From Aquirufa nivalisilvae (GTDB lineage Bacteria > Bacteroidota > Bacteroidia > Cytophagales > Spirosomataceae), in the NCBI RefSeq assembly GCF_004307455.1, contig NZ_SEWX01000001.1, positions 62,001 through 126,000 of the forward strand: a stretch of DNA of 64,000 nucleotides. Direction: 5' to 3'. Shown piece by piece: positions 16,899 to 24,234 of this stretch. Position numbers and translations under genes: made by a program. The notes below the pieces were generated by a model that had not been told where the DNA came from, searched no databases, and saw only the letters and a program-made list of their open reading frames with translations. The stretch's first letter is position 1. The number at the start of each line of letters is the position of its first letter.

Positions 16899-17738
16899 TT
16901 ATTCCGGCTTAGGTTTAGATTGTTCCAATTTGGCTTGTTGCCATGCTAATCTATTTTTAATCACGTAAACATATTGCAACGTAGAGAAATGAGTTAACAA
17001 CATGATTTTAATATCATGAAAATTTCCATCCTTCTTCAAGCCAAGCTTAGCTACAATCCCAATAGGCACATTGGGAGGAAAAACCGCATTGTAATCCGAT
17101 GTTACCACGGTATCTCCCTTAACTACTTTTTTGTATTTGGACACATCCATCATTTCAGCTACTTCGGGCTGCCAGCCGGCCCATTTAACATAGCCTAATT
17201 CGCCACTGGACTTTAATTTTGCCGAAACGGTGTTGTTAATGTGTAAAATTGAAATGACCATCGATAAATTCTCTGTGCAAGACAGTACCTTCCCTACAAC
17301 TCCTGTGGAAGAAATAACGGCCATTCCTGGATGAAGCCCATCCTTGGTCCCTTTATCAATCGTTAAATAATTCTGAGATTGCTGGGTTGTCAAATCAATG
17401 ACTTTGCAGGCTACGGGTTGATATCTATTTAGCACTGCCTCATTGATGTAGTAAGGCAACTTCAAATCGGGTGCTTTCTGGGCTTTCAATCGAAATACTT
17501 CTTGGCGCAATTGGGCATTTTCTGAAGCCAATTCTCGATTGATATCTCTCAACTGATAATAATTCTGAACTTCTTGTTTTTGAGCTAATAAAGACGCCAC
17601 CCACTGATTTGTGGTATTAAAATATAGGGTTCTCTGGTAGTCGTTGTATTTAAAAACTGACCACAAACTGATCAATTCCAATACGAAAAACAATAGGAAG
17701 TTCCTTTGTCGTAAGAGGAATTGAAACAATTGATTCAT
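16899..17738 (-). CDS. mreC: Rod shape-determining protein MreC
   Basis: A 279-residue bitopic protein: one N-terminal membrane helix (NFLLFFVLELISLW, residues 13-26), a coiled-coil from about 60 to 90 (YQLRDINRELASENAQLRQEVFRLKAQ in part), then the beta-rich MreC domain containing DKGTKDGLHPGMAVISSTGVVGKV. MreC links MreB to the periplasmic cell-wall synthases. Length and order are standard for the mreBCD cluster; it lies 17 bp after mreB. Confidence 0.95.
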   Translation of the reverse strand: MNQLFQFLLRQRNFLLFFVLELISLWSVFKYNDYQRTLYFNTTNQWVASLLAQKQEVQNYYQLRDINRELASENAQLRQEVFRLKAQKAPDLKLPYYINEAVLNRYQPVACKVIDLTTQQSQNYLTIDKGTKDGLHPGMAVISSTGVVGKVLSCTENLSMVISILHINNTVSAKLKSSGELGYVKWAGWQPEVAEMMDVSKYKKVVKGDTVVTSDYNAVFPPNVPIGIVAKLGLKKDGNFHDIKIMLLTHFSTLQYVYVIKNRLAWQQAKLEQSKPKPE

Positions 17739-17755
17739 ACCAAAATATGGGGTGA

Positions 17756-18781
17756 CTAGGTGATTAAAACAGGCTTATATTTCTCTAAATTCTTCAAAAT
17801 TTCTCCTGTTCCACGAACAACGGCTTTTAAAGGATCGTCTGCTACATGAACTTTCAATTGCGTTTTCTTTTCAATACGTTTGTCAAGTCCGTGTAGCATG
17901 GCACCACCACCTGCCAAGTGGATTCCATTATGGAAAATATCCCCAGATAACTCAGCAGGAGCCCGCTGAAGCGTTTCCATGATAGCTACTTCAATTTTAG
18001 TAATGGACGAATCTAAAGCATATGCTATTTCAGAGTAATTGATTAAGATCTCTTTAGGTATACCTGTCATTTGATCACGACCACGGATTTCAAAATCAGC
18101 TGGTGGGTTTTCAAGTTCTGGTAAAGCTGCACCTACCTGAATTTTGATTTGTTCTGCAGAGCGTTCCCCGATAATCAGCTTATGCTCTCTTAATAAGTAA
18201 TCTTTGATATCACGGGTAAATTCATCTCCCGCAACGCGTATTGAATTCTCTACGACGATACCGCTTAAAGAAATAATAGCTACTTCTGTGGTTCCTCCTC
18301 CAATATCTACTACTAAAGAACCGTTAGGTTGTTCGATATCTATTCCAATTCCAATCGCCGCAGCAATCGGCTCATGAACCATGTATACTTCACGTGCACC
18401 GGCATGCTCTGCCGAATCTTTTACCGCTCTCTTTTCCACCTCTGTAATACCAGAAGGAATACAGATCACCATGCGTAATGCTGGAGAGAAAAATGAATTT
18501 CCTTTGTCCATCATTTTAATCAAGCCGCGCATCATTAACTCAGCTGCTGTAAAGTCGGCAATTACACCATCTTTCAGTGGCCGAATCGTTTTGATGTTAT
18601 CGTTGGTCTTTTCATGCATCATCATGGCTTGTCTACCAACGGCCAAAACCTTATTGGTAGTCCTATCCAATGCGATAATGGATGGCTCATCTACCACCAC
18701 TTGATTTTTGTGAATAATCAGGGTATTAGCCGTACCTAAGTCGATGGCAATATCCTTGGTTAGAAAATTAAAAATTCCCAT
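17756..18781 (-). CDS. mreB: Rod shape-determining protein MreB (bacterial actin)
   Basis: A 341-residue actin-fold ATPase. The phosphate 1 loop is IDLGTANTLI (residues 13-22), phosphate 2 is VVDIGGGTTEVAII, and the adenosine-binding glycines are in LAGGGAMLHGLDK. N-terminal residues MGIFNFL may form the short membrane-contact helix found in other MreB proteins. It polymerises under the inner membrane and guides lateral wall synthesis. First gene of the mreBCD run; a perfect -7 box lies 53 bp upstream. Confidence 0.97.
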   Translation of the reverse strand: MGIFNFLTKDIAIDLGTANTLIIHKNQVVVDEPSIIALDRTTNKVLAVGRQAMMMHEKTNDNIKTIRPLKDGVIADFTAAELMMRGLIKMMDKGNSFFSPALRMVICIPSGITEVEKRAVKDSAEHAGAREVYMVHEPIAAAIGIGIDIEQPNGSLVVDIGGGTTEVAIISLSGIVVENSIRVAGDEFTRDIKDYLLREHKLIIGERSAEQIKIQVGAALPELENPPADFEIRGRDQMTGIPKEILINYSEIAYALDSSITKIEVAIMETLQRAPAELSGDIFHNGIHLAGGGAMLHGLDKRIEKKTQLKVHVADDPLKAVVRGTGEILKNLEKYKPVLIT

Positions 18782-18833
18782 AATTGAATGCTAAAATATA
18801 CTCCAGTCGCGTGGCTGAACTAAAGCTAAAAAA

Positions 18834-18841
18834 CAAATTTA
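18834..18841 (-). promoter_or_regulatory. -7 box of mreB
   Basis: Read on the minus strand this is TAAATTTG, a perfect TAnnTTTG match, 53 bp from the mreB start. No good -33 box is seen at 19-21 bp. Confidence 0.45.
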
Positions 18842-19010
18842 CCAATAAAAAACGAGCTAATTATTTAAATTAAATCAAAAAATGGAATATCCTCGAAATA
18901 ATTATAAAAGTCAATCTAAAGTACGCTTTAAATACTTTCCTACCCATAAGCTGTCAATTATAGGTTTATTACAATAATTTATTTGTCAATTTAAGGAAAA
19001 AATTGGATTA

Positions 19011-19046
19011 AATAATTTGGAATTATTATCTGTTTTATTAGTTTTG
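19011..19046 (+). promoter_or_regulatory. Promoter and overlapping palindrome of the AraC-type gene
   Basis: TTTG (19016-19019), a 19-bp spacer and TAGTTTTG (19039-19046) match the Bacteroidota -33/-7 consensus exactly. A palindrome, AATAATT (19011-19017) and AATTATT (19021-19027) with a 3-base centre, covers the -33 box, a position suited to a repressor or autoregulator. Confidence 0.7.
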
Positions 19047-19096
19047 TCCAAGTTTAATCCTACAAATGTTCTGAATGTTTGTAAACGAGCAAAAAA

Positions 19097-20023
19097 ATGG
19101 AAGATTATAACAAAATTATCGAATCCCTTGGTGTTAAATTCATTAAGGCGAGAAACATTAGAATATTACAACCAATCCGCATCAAAAATTATTATGATGT
19201 AGAAAACTCCCTCTTGATTTTGTACAAAGGTGAGGTTTCTTTTGGTGAAGAAGACACTCCTGTAGAAGAGGGTGATATGCTCTTTATACCTGGCGGAAAA
19301 ATGGTTAGTGTGACCTACGGTAATTCTGAAAAACCGAAAGCCGTCAACAATGAAGAATTCATGACTCACCGTGAATTGTATTTCGATCAAAACATGGATC
19401 CTAATACCATCGGTAAAGCTGATAACTCATTTGGTATGGTAGCATTTGAAGCTAAGGTATTTGACTCGGTCAACTTCTTTACTTCCTTAGACATACCTCC
19501 GTTTTTGATAAAAAAAGATGATGACTTAGCGCAATCCATCAAGGAAATCTTGTTGGAAGACATGTCAGAAGAGATAGGCAAAGGTCGTATCATTAAAATC
19601 AAGACTGAAGAAATTGTTATTGAAGTGATTCGTTATATCATTCGTAACCGTTTGTTTGTCGAGCAATTAGCCACGAACAGTACTTATTTCAAAGACCCAC
19701 GCTTAATTGACATTTTTGCTTATATCAAAGATAACTTGGGTGGTGATCTTTCAAATAAAGTTTTAGCAAACGTAGCCAACGTCTCTGAAGATTATGTAGG
19801 TCAATATTTCAAAATGCTGACTGGTATTAATCCACAGGATTATATTGAATACCAACGTATGGAAGCAGCTGTTGGATTATTAAGAACAACAAAAAAATCC
19901 ATCCGTGCCATTGGTTCCGAAGTAGGCTATAAAGACACAGCTTATTTCTGCCGTCGTTTCAAAATGATGTTTGGTATCCCAGCTGGAAAAATGAGAAGAA
20001 GAGAATCATTGATGAATATATAA
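19097..20023 (+). CDS. AraC-family transcriptional regulator
   Basis: A 308-residue DNA-binding protein. The N-terminal part (residues 20-75) has a cupin-like pattern with a GEVSFGEEDTPVEEGDMLFIPGG segment read in two pieces, a small-ligand or dimerisation domain. The C-terminal 100 residues form the two helix-turn-helix units of AraC proteins: SNKVLANVANVSEDYVGQYFK and IRAIGSEVGYKDTAYFCRRFK, ending in the usual FKMMFGIPAGKMR. It stands alone between a consensus promoter and a strong terminator. The ligand and regulon are unknown; divergence from mreB allows control of that gene but does not show it. Confidence 0.88.
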   Translation: MEDYNKIIESLGVKFIKARNIRILQPIRIKNYYDVENSLLILYKGEVSFGEEDTPVEEGDMLFIPGGKMVSVTYGNSEKPKAVNNEEFMTHRELYFDQNMDPNTIGKADNSFGMVAFEAKVFDSVNFFTSLDIPPFLIKKDDDLAQSIKEILLEDMSEEIGKGRIIKIKTEEIVIEVIRYIIRNRLFVEQLATNSTYFKDPRLIDIFAYIKDNLGGDLSNKVLANVANVSEDYVGQYFKMLTGINPQDYIEYQRMEAAVGLLRTTKKSIRAIGSEVGYKDTAYFCRRFKMMFGIPAGKMRRRESLMNI

Positions 20024-20065
20024 TGCTTCGCTTGGTTGTTGAAATAACAAGCATCATGATAATTA

Positions 20066-20099
20066 AAACAAAAGGCCCATTCACATGGGCCTTTTGTTT
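20066..20099. terminator. Bidirectional terminator between the AraC-type gene and rluB
   Basis: A perfect 15-bp stem (20066-20080 with 20085-20099; core AAAAGGCCCAT/ATGGGCCTTTT) with a 4-base loop TCAC. A-rich and T-rich flanks allow use in both directions. It lies between the two convergent genes without touching either. Confidence 0.9.
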
Positions 20100-20103
20100 G
20101 TTA

Positions 20104-22071
20104 CTACATTAAGTATTTCAACTTAACCAATTCTCTTTCGGATAAATATCTCCAATTTCCTCTTGGTAAATCTTTCTTATTTAATCCTGCAAAGGTAGTT
20201 CTATCCAACTTGGTTACTTCATAACCTACGTGTTCGAAAATACGACGAACAATCCGGTTTTTACCAGAGTGGATTTTCACCCCTACAACATAGCCATCCG
20301 GTGTAACCTTAGCGATATCATCTACTTTGATTTCTCCATCCTCTAAAGTCAAACCAGCCTTAATTTTTTCTAAATCTTCATCCGTCAAGGGCTTATCCAA
20401 TTCGGCTTGATAGATTTTTTCAATCTCATTGGATGGATGCGTTAATTTATCAGCTAATTCGCCATCATTGGTCAATAAAATCAAACCAGTCGTATTTCTA
20501 TCCAAACGACCAACTGGATAAATGCGGGCATCCCCAGCATTTTTCACCAATTCCATCACTGTTTTACGATCATTGGGATCTTCAGTCGTTGTTATGAAAT
20601 CCTTAGGCTTATTTAAAAGTACATATACAGGCTTTTCTCTGTTCAATTTACGGTTACCATATTTTACAATATCCGTTGGCTGAACTTGATAGCCCATTTC
20701 TGTAATCACTTTATTATTTACTTTGATTTCTCCTGCTTCAATCAACTTATCAGCATCTCTTCTAGAGCAAATACCTGCATTGGCAATGAAACGATTCAAA
20801 CGAATGGAATCATTTTTGCGCTCTTCTTGAATGAATTTCTTTTGAACACGAGCAGGAGCTTTTTCTCTAAATCGATCTAATTTATACTGAGGGGTAAATG
20901 CTGGTTTTTCTTCATAGCGATTTCTACTTTTAAAGGTATCACGCTTCGAAAACTTGGCATTTCTTCCTTCAGAAAAATCTCTACTTTCTGGAGCATCATC
21001 TCTTCTAGAATTAGGACGAGTACGATCACTTGAATAAGCTCTTGGCTTTACTTCATCATTTCCCTGTTCGCTACTTGGCTCAGAACGAAAATCTTCTTTA
21101 GGTACAAATGGCTTATCCTCTGAAAATTCTCGGTTCGCATCATATGGCCTTCTCTCTCCATCTCCGAATGGGCGACGAGAATCTCCTGAATCTCTTCTTG
21201 GGCCTGAGAATGAACGGCGCTCGCCTCCTTCACGATTTCCTTCGTAAGGTTTGCGGTCTGAATCGCCTCTCGGTCCTGAATATGGTCTTCTTTCTCCGTC
21301 TCCTGATGGGCGACGAGAATCTCCTGAATCTCTTCTCGGGCCAGAGAATGAACGGCGCTCGCCTCCTTCACGATTTCCATCGTATGGTTTACGATCTGAA
21401 TCACTTCTTGGTCCTGAATATGGTCTTCTTTCTCCGTCTCCTGATGGGCGACGAGAATCTCCCGAATCTCTTCTTGGGCCAGAGAATGAACGGCGCTCGC
21501 CTCCTTCACGATTTCCTTCGTAAGGTTTACGGTCTGAATCGCCTCTCGGTCCTGAATATGGTCTTCTTTCTCCGTCTCCTGATGGGCGACGTGAATCTCC
21601 TGAATCTCTTCTCGGGCCAGAGAATGAACGACGCTGCTCGCCTCCTTCACGATTTCCATCGTATGGCTTGCGATCTGAATCGCTTCTTGGTCCTGAATAC
21701 GGTCTTCTTTCTCCGTCTCCAGATGGGCGACGAGAATCTCCTGAATCTCTTCTTGGGCCAGAGAATGAACGACGCTCGCCTCCTTCACGATTTCCATCGT
21801 ATGGCTTGCGATCTGAATCGCTTCTTGGTCCTGAATACGGTCTTCTTTCTCCGTCTCCAGATGGGCGACGAGAATCTCCTGAATCTCTTCTTGGGCCAGA
21901 AAAACTTCTTGGGCTATCTGAACGTGGTCCTGAATAGGTACGTCCTTCTGAATTGGCACGAGGACCTGCATAAGGTGCTCTTTCTCCGCCTCTACTTGAT
22001 CGGCGGTCGTCCGAAGACTTGGGGGTTGAATCTGAACGACGGCCGTCGTTCTTATCAATTCTTTTTCTCAT
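20104..22071 (-). CDS. RluB-type 23S rRNA pseudouridine synthase with a long tandem-repeat N-terminus
   Basis: A 655-residue protein. The C-terminal 250 residues form an ordinary RluB/RsuA enzyme: an S4 RNA-binding domain (RLNRFIANAGICSRRDADKLIEAGE split over residues 408-435) and the catalytic domain with GRLDRNTTGLILLTNDGEL, whose Asp (near residue 521) is the catalytic one. The first 400 residues are predicted disordered, rich in Arg, Ser, Gly, Asp and Pro, and residues 56-286 are five near-identical 46-47-residue repeats (SGPRRDSGDSRRPSGDGE...). RNA binding by this RG/RS-like tail is inference. Standard enzymes are about 250-300 residues, so over half of this protein is extension. The 73-nt leader holds a hairpin at 22106-22123. 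Confidence 0.9.
   Translation of the reverse strand: MRKRIDKNDGRRSDSTPKSSDDRRSSRGGERAPYAGPRANSEGRTYSGPRSDSPRSFSGPRRDSGDSRRPSGDGERRPYSGPRSDSDRKPYDGNREGGERRSFSGPRRDSGDSRRPSGDGERRPYSGPRSDSDRKPYDGNREGGEQRRSFSGPRRDSGDSRRPSGDGERRPYSGPRGDSDRKPYEGNREGGERRSFSGPRRDSGDSRRPSGDGERRPYSGPRSDSDRKPYDGNREGGERRSFSGPRRDSGDSRRPSGDGERRPYSGPRGDSDRKPYEGNREGGERRSFSGPRRDSGDSRRPFGDGERRPYDANREFSEDKPFVPKEDFRSEPSSEQGNDEVKPRAYSSDRTRPNSRRDDAPESRDFSEGRNAKFSKRDTFKSRNRYEEKPAFTPQYKLDRFREKAPARVQKKFIQEERKNDSIRLNRFIANAGICSRRDADKLIEAGEIKVNNKVITEMGYQVQPTDIVKYGNRKLNREKPVYVLLNKPKDFITTTEDPNDRKTVMELVKNAGDARIYPVGRLDRNTTGLILLTNDGELADKLTHPSNEIEKIYQAELDKPLTDEDLEKIKAGLTLEDGEIKVDDIAKVTPDGYVVGVKIHSGKNRIVRRIFEHVGYEVTKLDRTTFAGLNKKDLPRGNWRYLSERELVKLKYLM
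21132..21906 (-). repeat. Tandem repeat of about 138 bp inside rluB
   Basis: Five full units and one partial unit lie head to tail. Unit length is 138 bp (46 codons) except the second, which has 141 bp through an extra Gln codon. Approximate units on the minus strand: 21906-21769, 21768-21628, 21627-21490, 21489-21352, 21351-21214, then a partial copy to about 21132. Units differ mainly at S/G in GPRSDS versus GPRGDS and D/E in PYDGN versus PYEGN. All copies keep the reading frame. The near identity at DNA level points to recent expansion or continuing homogenisation. Confidence 0.95.
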
Positions 22072-22105
22072 AATACTAAATTTGCAACATCACTGCTGTA
22101 AGAAG

Positions 22106-22123
22106 CAAGACGCTTTTGTCTTG
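22106..22123 (-). other. Hairpin in the rluB leader
   Basis: CAAGAC (22106-22111) and GTCTTG (22118-22123) form a 6-bp stem around a 6-base loop. It lies in the transcribed leader between the rluB -7 box and its start codon. A role in translation control is possible but not shown. Confidence 0.35.
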
Positions 22124-22150
22124 TAATTATTTCGATTTTCGAAATTTATA

Positions 22151-22158
22151 CAAAGGTA
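22151..22158 (-). promoter_or_regulatory. -7 box of rluB
   Basis: On the minus strand this reads TACCTTTG, a perfect match, 80 bp from the ATG. Its expected -33 position (about 22178-22181) lies next to the porE-like -7 box, so the two divergent promoters interleave. Confidence 0.5.
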
Positions 22159-22183
22159 CGTGAAATAAATGAGCTTAGCTTGT

Positions 22184-22191
22184 TACATTTG
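22184..22191 (+). promoter_or_regulatory. -7 box of the porE-like gene
   Basis: TACATTTG matches TAnnTTTG and lies 18 bp before the ATG at 22209, leaving a leader of roughly a dozen bases. No clear -33 box is visible. Confidence 0.45.
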
Positions 22192-22208
22192 AATTTCTTT
22201 TACACTCC

Positions 22209-24233
22209 ATGAAATACGCCAAACCGAAGTCAACATTGCGCTTGATCATCCATTCCTTCCTAGGAATCAGTTTTGCGCTATGTCTTGTTGCTTGCCAAGG
22301 AGATGAATTTAAGCTCAAAAAAGCACTAAACTCATTTGATAAAGGGGAATATGAGCTAGTGATACAACAATTAAAACCATTAGCTGAGAAGGGGTATCAA
22401 TTAGACCAAACCACATACTTTATTGCAGAATCGTATCGACTCTCTAATCGAATATCATCAGCATTGCCTTATTATCAAACAGCTTTAGCTAAAGGAAATT
22501 CGGATAATACGATTCGCTTCAATTTAGCCTTTGCCGCTAAGGCAACAGGGAATTATGCACTAGCTCAAACGACTTTAAAGGATTTTCTTCAAAATAAGCC
22601 CAGTAAATCATTGAAGCTCAAAGCGGAAATTGAATTAGAAAATCTCCCACAAGTAAGTGAGTTACAGAAAAAAAGTAGCCCCGTTGGAGTCCAAGCAATT
22701 CAAGGTAACACCCCAATGGCTGAATTCTCTGCTCGAAAATTAGGAGATGAATTAATCATTACCAGTTCTCGAAAACAAAGTATCTACAAAAACAACGGAC
22801 TCCCCTATTTAGGATTATATAAGGCATCATTAAAAAGCCCCGTTGAAATTGGTTCATTGAATTTATTTAGTCCGATGATAGACAAAGAAAATGCCAATGA
22901 AGGGACTCCTGCATTTTCTAAAGATGGCAATACCGTGGTATTTGCACGAGGTAATACAGGGAAGAACAAAGATTTATCACCCGATGTGGACCTTTATATT
23001 AGTCGTAGAAATGGGAGTGATTGGTCTCTACCAGAAAGATTAGCCATATCTGACTCCATTGCATGGGATGGCAGTCCTGCATTTTCATCCGATGGCAAAA
23101 CCCTATATTTTAGTTCTAATAGACGAGGAGGCAAAGGCGGCTTGGATATTTATCGTTCACCTATGGATAATTCTGGCAGGTTTGGTAGACCTATAAATTT
23201 AGGTTCTGCTATTAATACGCCTGGTGATGAGATATTCCCTTTTGTGAGCGAAGATGGGAAATTATATTTTTCATCAGATGGCCATCCTAGCCTAGGAGGG
23301 CTTGATTTATTTGTTGCCTCTCGCAATGAAAATGAAATTGTGATCGAGCATTTAGGTGTTCCCATGAACTCCATTTCAGATGATTTTGGAATTAGTTTAG
23401 TTGATTCTGTTTCAGGATATTTTAGTTCAAACCGTGCTGGAGGAAAAGGAGATGATGATATTTATTATTTCAAATCACCTTCCATCAACCCCGAAAGATG
23501 GTGGACCAATGAGGCTCCGCCAGTTGTAGCCGCTACTGAAAACAAGATTGTTCAATACTTTTTACAAACCGAAATCATTGACCCATCAGGCAAGCCTATT
23601 GATTCAGTTAAAGTCAGTATACGTAGAAATGGCCAAAGTATCGACCCAAGTTACAGCAACAAGAAAGGTCGTTTAGAAATCTTGGATTTAGCAGAAAATG
23701 ACCAGATTGATTTTGTGTGTGAAAAAGAAGATTATTTAACTAAGAGATCAACCTTCTCCATGGAAGGGCGAGAAATTCCAGCTAGGTTATTAAAAAAGGA
23801 ACTTACAGATACCACGTTTGTTTGGCAAATCGTCATGGACAAAGCAGAGGTGGGAAAAGAAATCACTCAATTGTATCAAATCAATCCGATTTACTATAAT
23901 CTAGACCGTTCAGAAATTCGAAATGATGCTTCCGAAGAATTAGAAAAAATTGTTCAATTCTTACGTGATAATACCAATGTTTCGATTGAATTAGGATCAC
24001 ATACGGATTCAAGAGGCAGTGTTCCATATAACCAAAAATTATCTCAACGAAGGGCAGAGTCAGCCGTTCGTTACATCGTTCAACGAGGCATTGATCAAAA
24101 GAGAATCAAAGCTAAAGGATACGGAGAAAGTCAATTAGTCAATGAATGTGCTGATGGTGTAGAATGTAGCGAAGAAATGCACCAACAAAACAGAAGAACC
24201 GAATTTAAAATTACAGAAATCAAAGCGGAGTAA
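22209..24233 (+). CDS. porE: PorE-like T9SS lipoprotein (TPR, PD40 propeller, CRD, OmpA domains)
   Basis: A 674-residue lipoprotein: signal peptide with lipobox LVAC (lipidated C29), TPR-like helices at about 35-145, PD40 beta-propeller repeats at about 165-425 (GTPAFSKDGNTVVFA, GSPAFSSDGKTLYFSSNRRGG, DEIFPFVSEDGKLYFSSDG), a carboxypeptidase-regulatory-like beta domain at about 450-530, and an OmpA peptidoglycan-binding domain at the end (LGSHTDSRGSVPYNQKLSQRRAESA). This domain order and length match PorE of the type IX secretion system, which tethers the PorK/N ring assembly to peptidoglycan. A paralogous OmpA/PD40 lipoprotein not used in secretion has the same look, so the exact role is inferred. 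pyrC starts one base after its stop. Confidence 0.85.
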   Translation: MKYAKPKSTLRLIIHSFLGISFALCLVACQGDEFKLKKALNSFDKGEYELVIQQLKPLAEKGYQLDQTTYFIAESYRLSNRISSALPYYQTALAKGNSDNTIRFNLAFAAKATGNYALAQTTLKDFLQNKPSKSLKLKAEIELENLPQVSELQKKSSPVGVQAIQGNTPMAEFSARKLGDELIITSSRKQSIYKNNGLPYLGLYKASLKSPVEIGSLNLFSPMIDKENANEGTPAFSKDGNTVVFARGNTGKNKDLSPDVDLYISRRNGSDWSLPERLAISDSIAWDGSPAFSSDGKTLYFSSNRRGGKGGLDIYRSPMDNSGRFGRPINLGSAINTPGDEIFPFVSEDGKLYFSSDGHPSLGGLDLFVASRNENEIVIEHLGVPMNSISDDFGISLVDSVSGYFSSNRAGGKGDDDIYYFKSPSINPERWWTNEAPPVVAATENKIVQYFLQTEIIDPSGKPIDSVKVSIRRNGQSIDPSYSNKKGRLEILDLAENDQIDFVCEKEDYLTKRSTFSMEGREIPARLLKKELTDTTFVWQIVMDKAEVGKEITQLYQINPIYYNLDRSEIRNDASEELEKIVQFLRDNTNVSIELGSHTDSRGSVPYNQKLSQRRAESAVRYIVQRGIDQKRIKAKGYGESQLVNECADGVECSEEMHQQNRRTEFKITEIKAE

Positions 24234-24234
24234 T

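Larger units (their letters stand above)
18782..19096. other. Intergenic region between mreB and the AraC-type gene
   Basis: This is the only gene-free stretch over 300 bp. It is very AT-rich and holds divergent promoters: a mreB -7 box (18834-18841, minus) and a full promoter for the AraC-type gene (19016-19046, plus), the latter overlapped by a palindrome at 19011-19027. A 31-codon open frame from ATG 18882 to TAA 18975-18977 exists but has no supporting signal. I see no tRNA or riboswitch-like structure. Confidence 0.7.

Noticed and set aside
21132-21906. The repeats as a CRISPR array
   Set aside because: Units are contiguous coding repeats of 138 bp without unique spacers.
21048-22073. 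Long open frames on both strands across the rluB repeat (for example a 336-codon frame on the minus strand and a 321-codon frame on the plus strand)
   Set aside because: The repeat unit is a multiple of three and lacks stops in other phases, so these frames are by-products of the repeat; the RluB frame is the one that continues into a recognisable enzyme.
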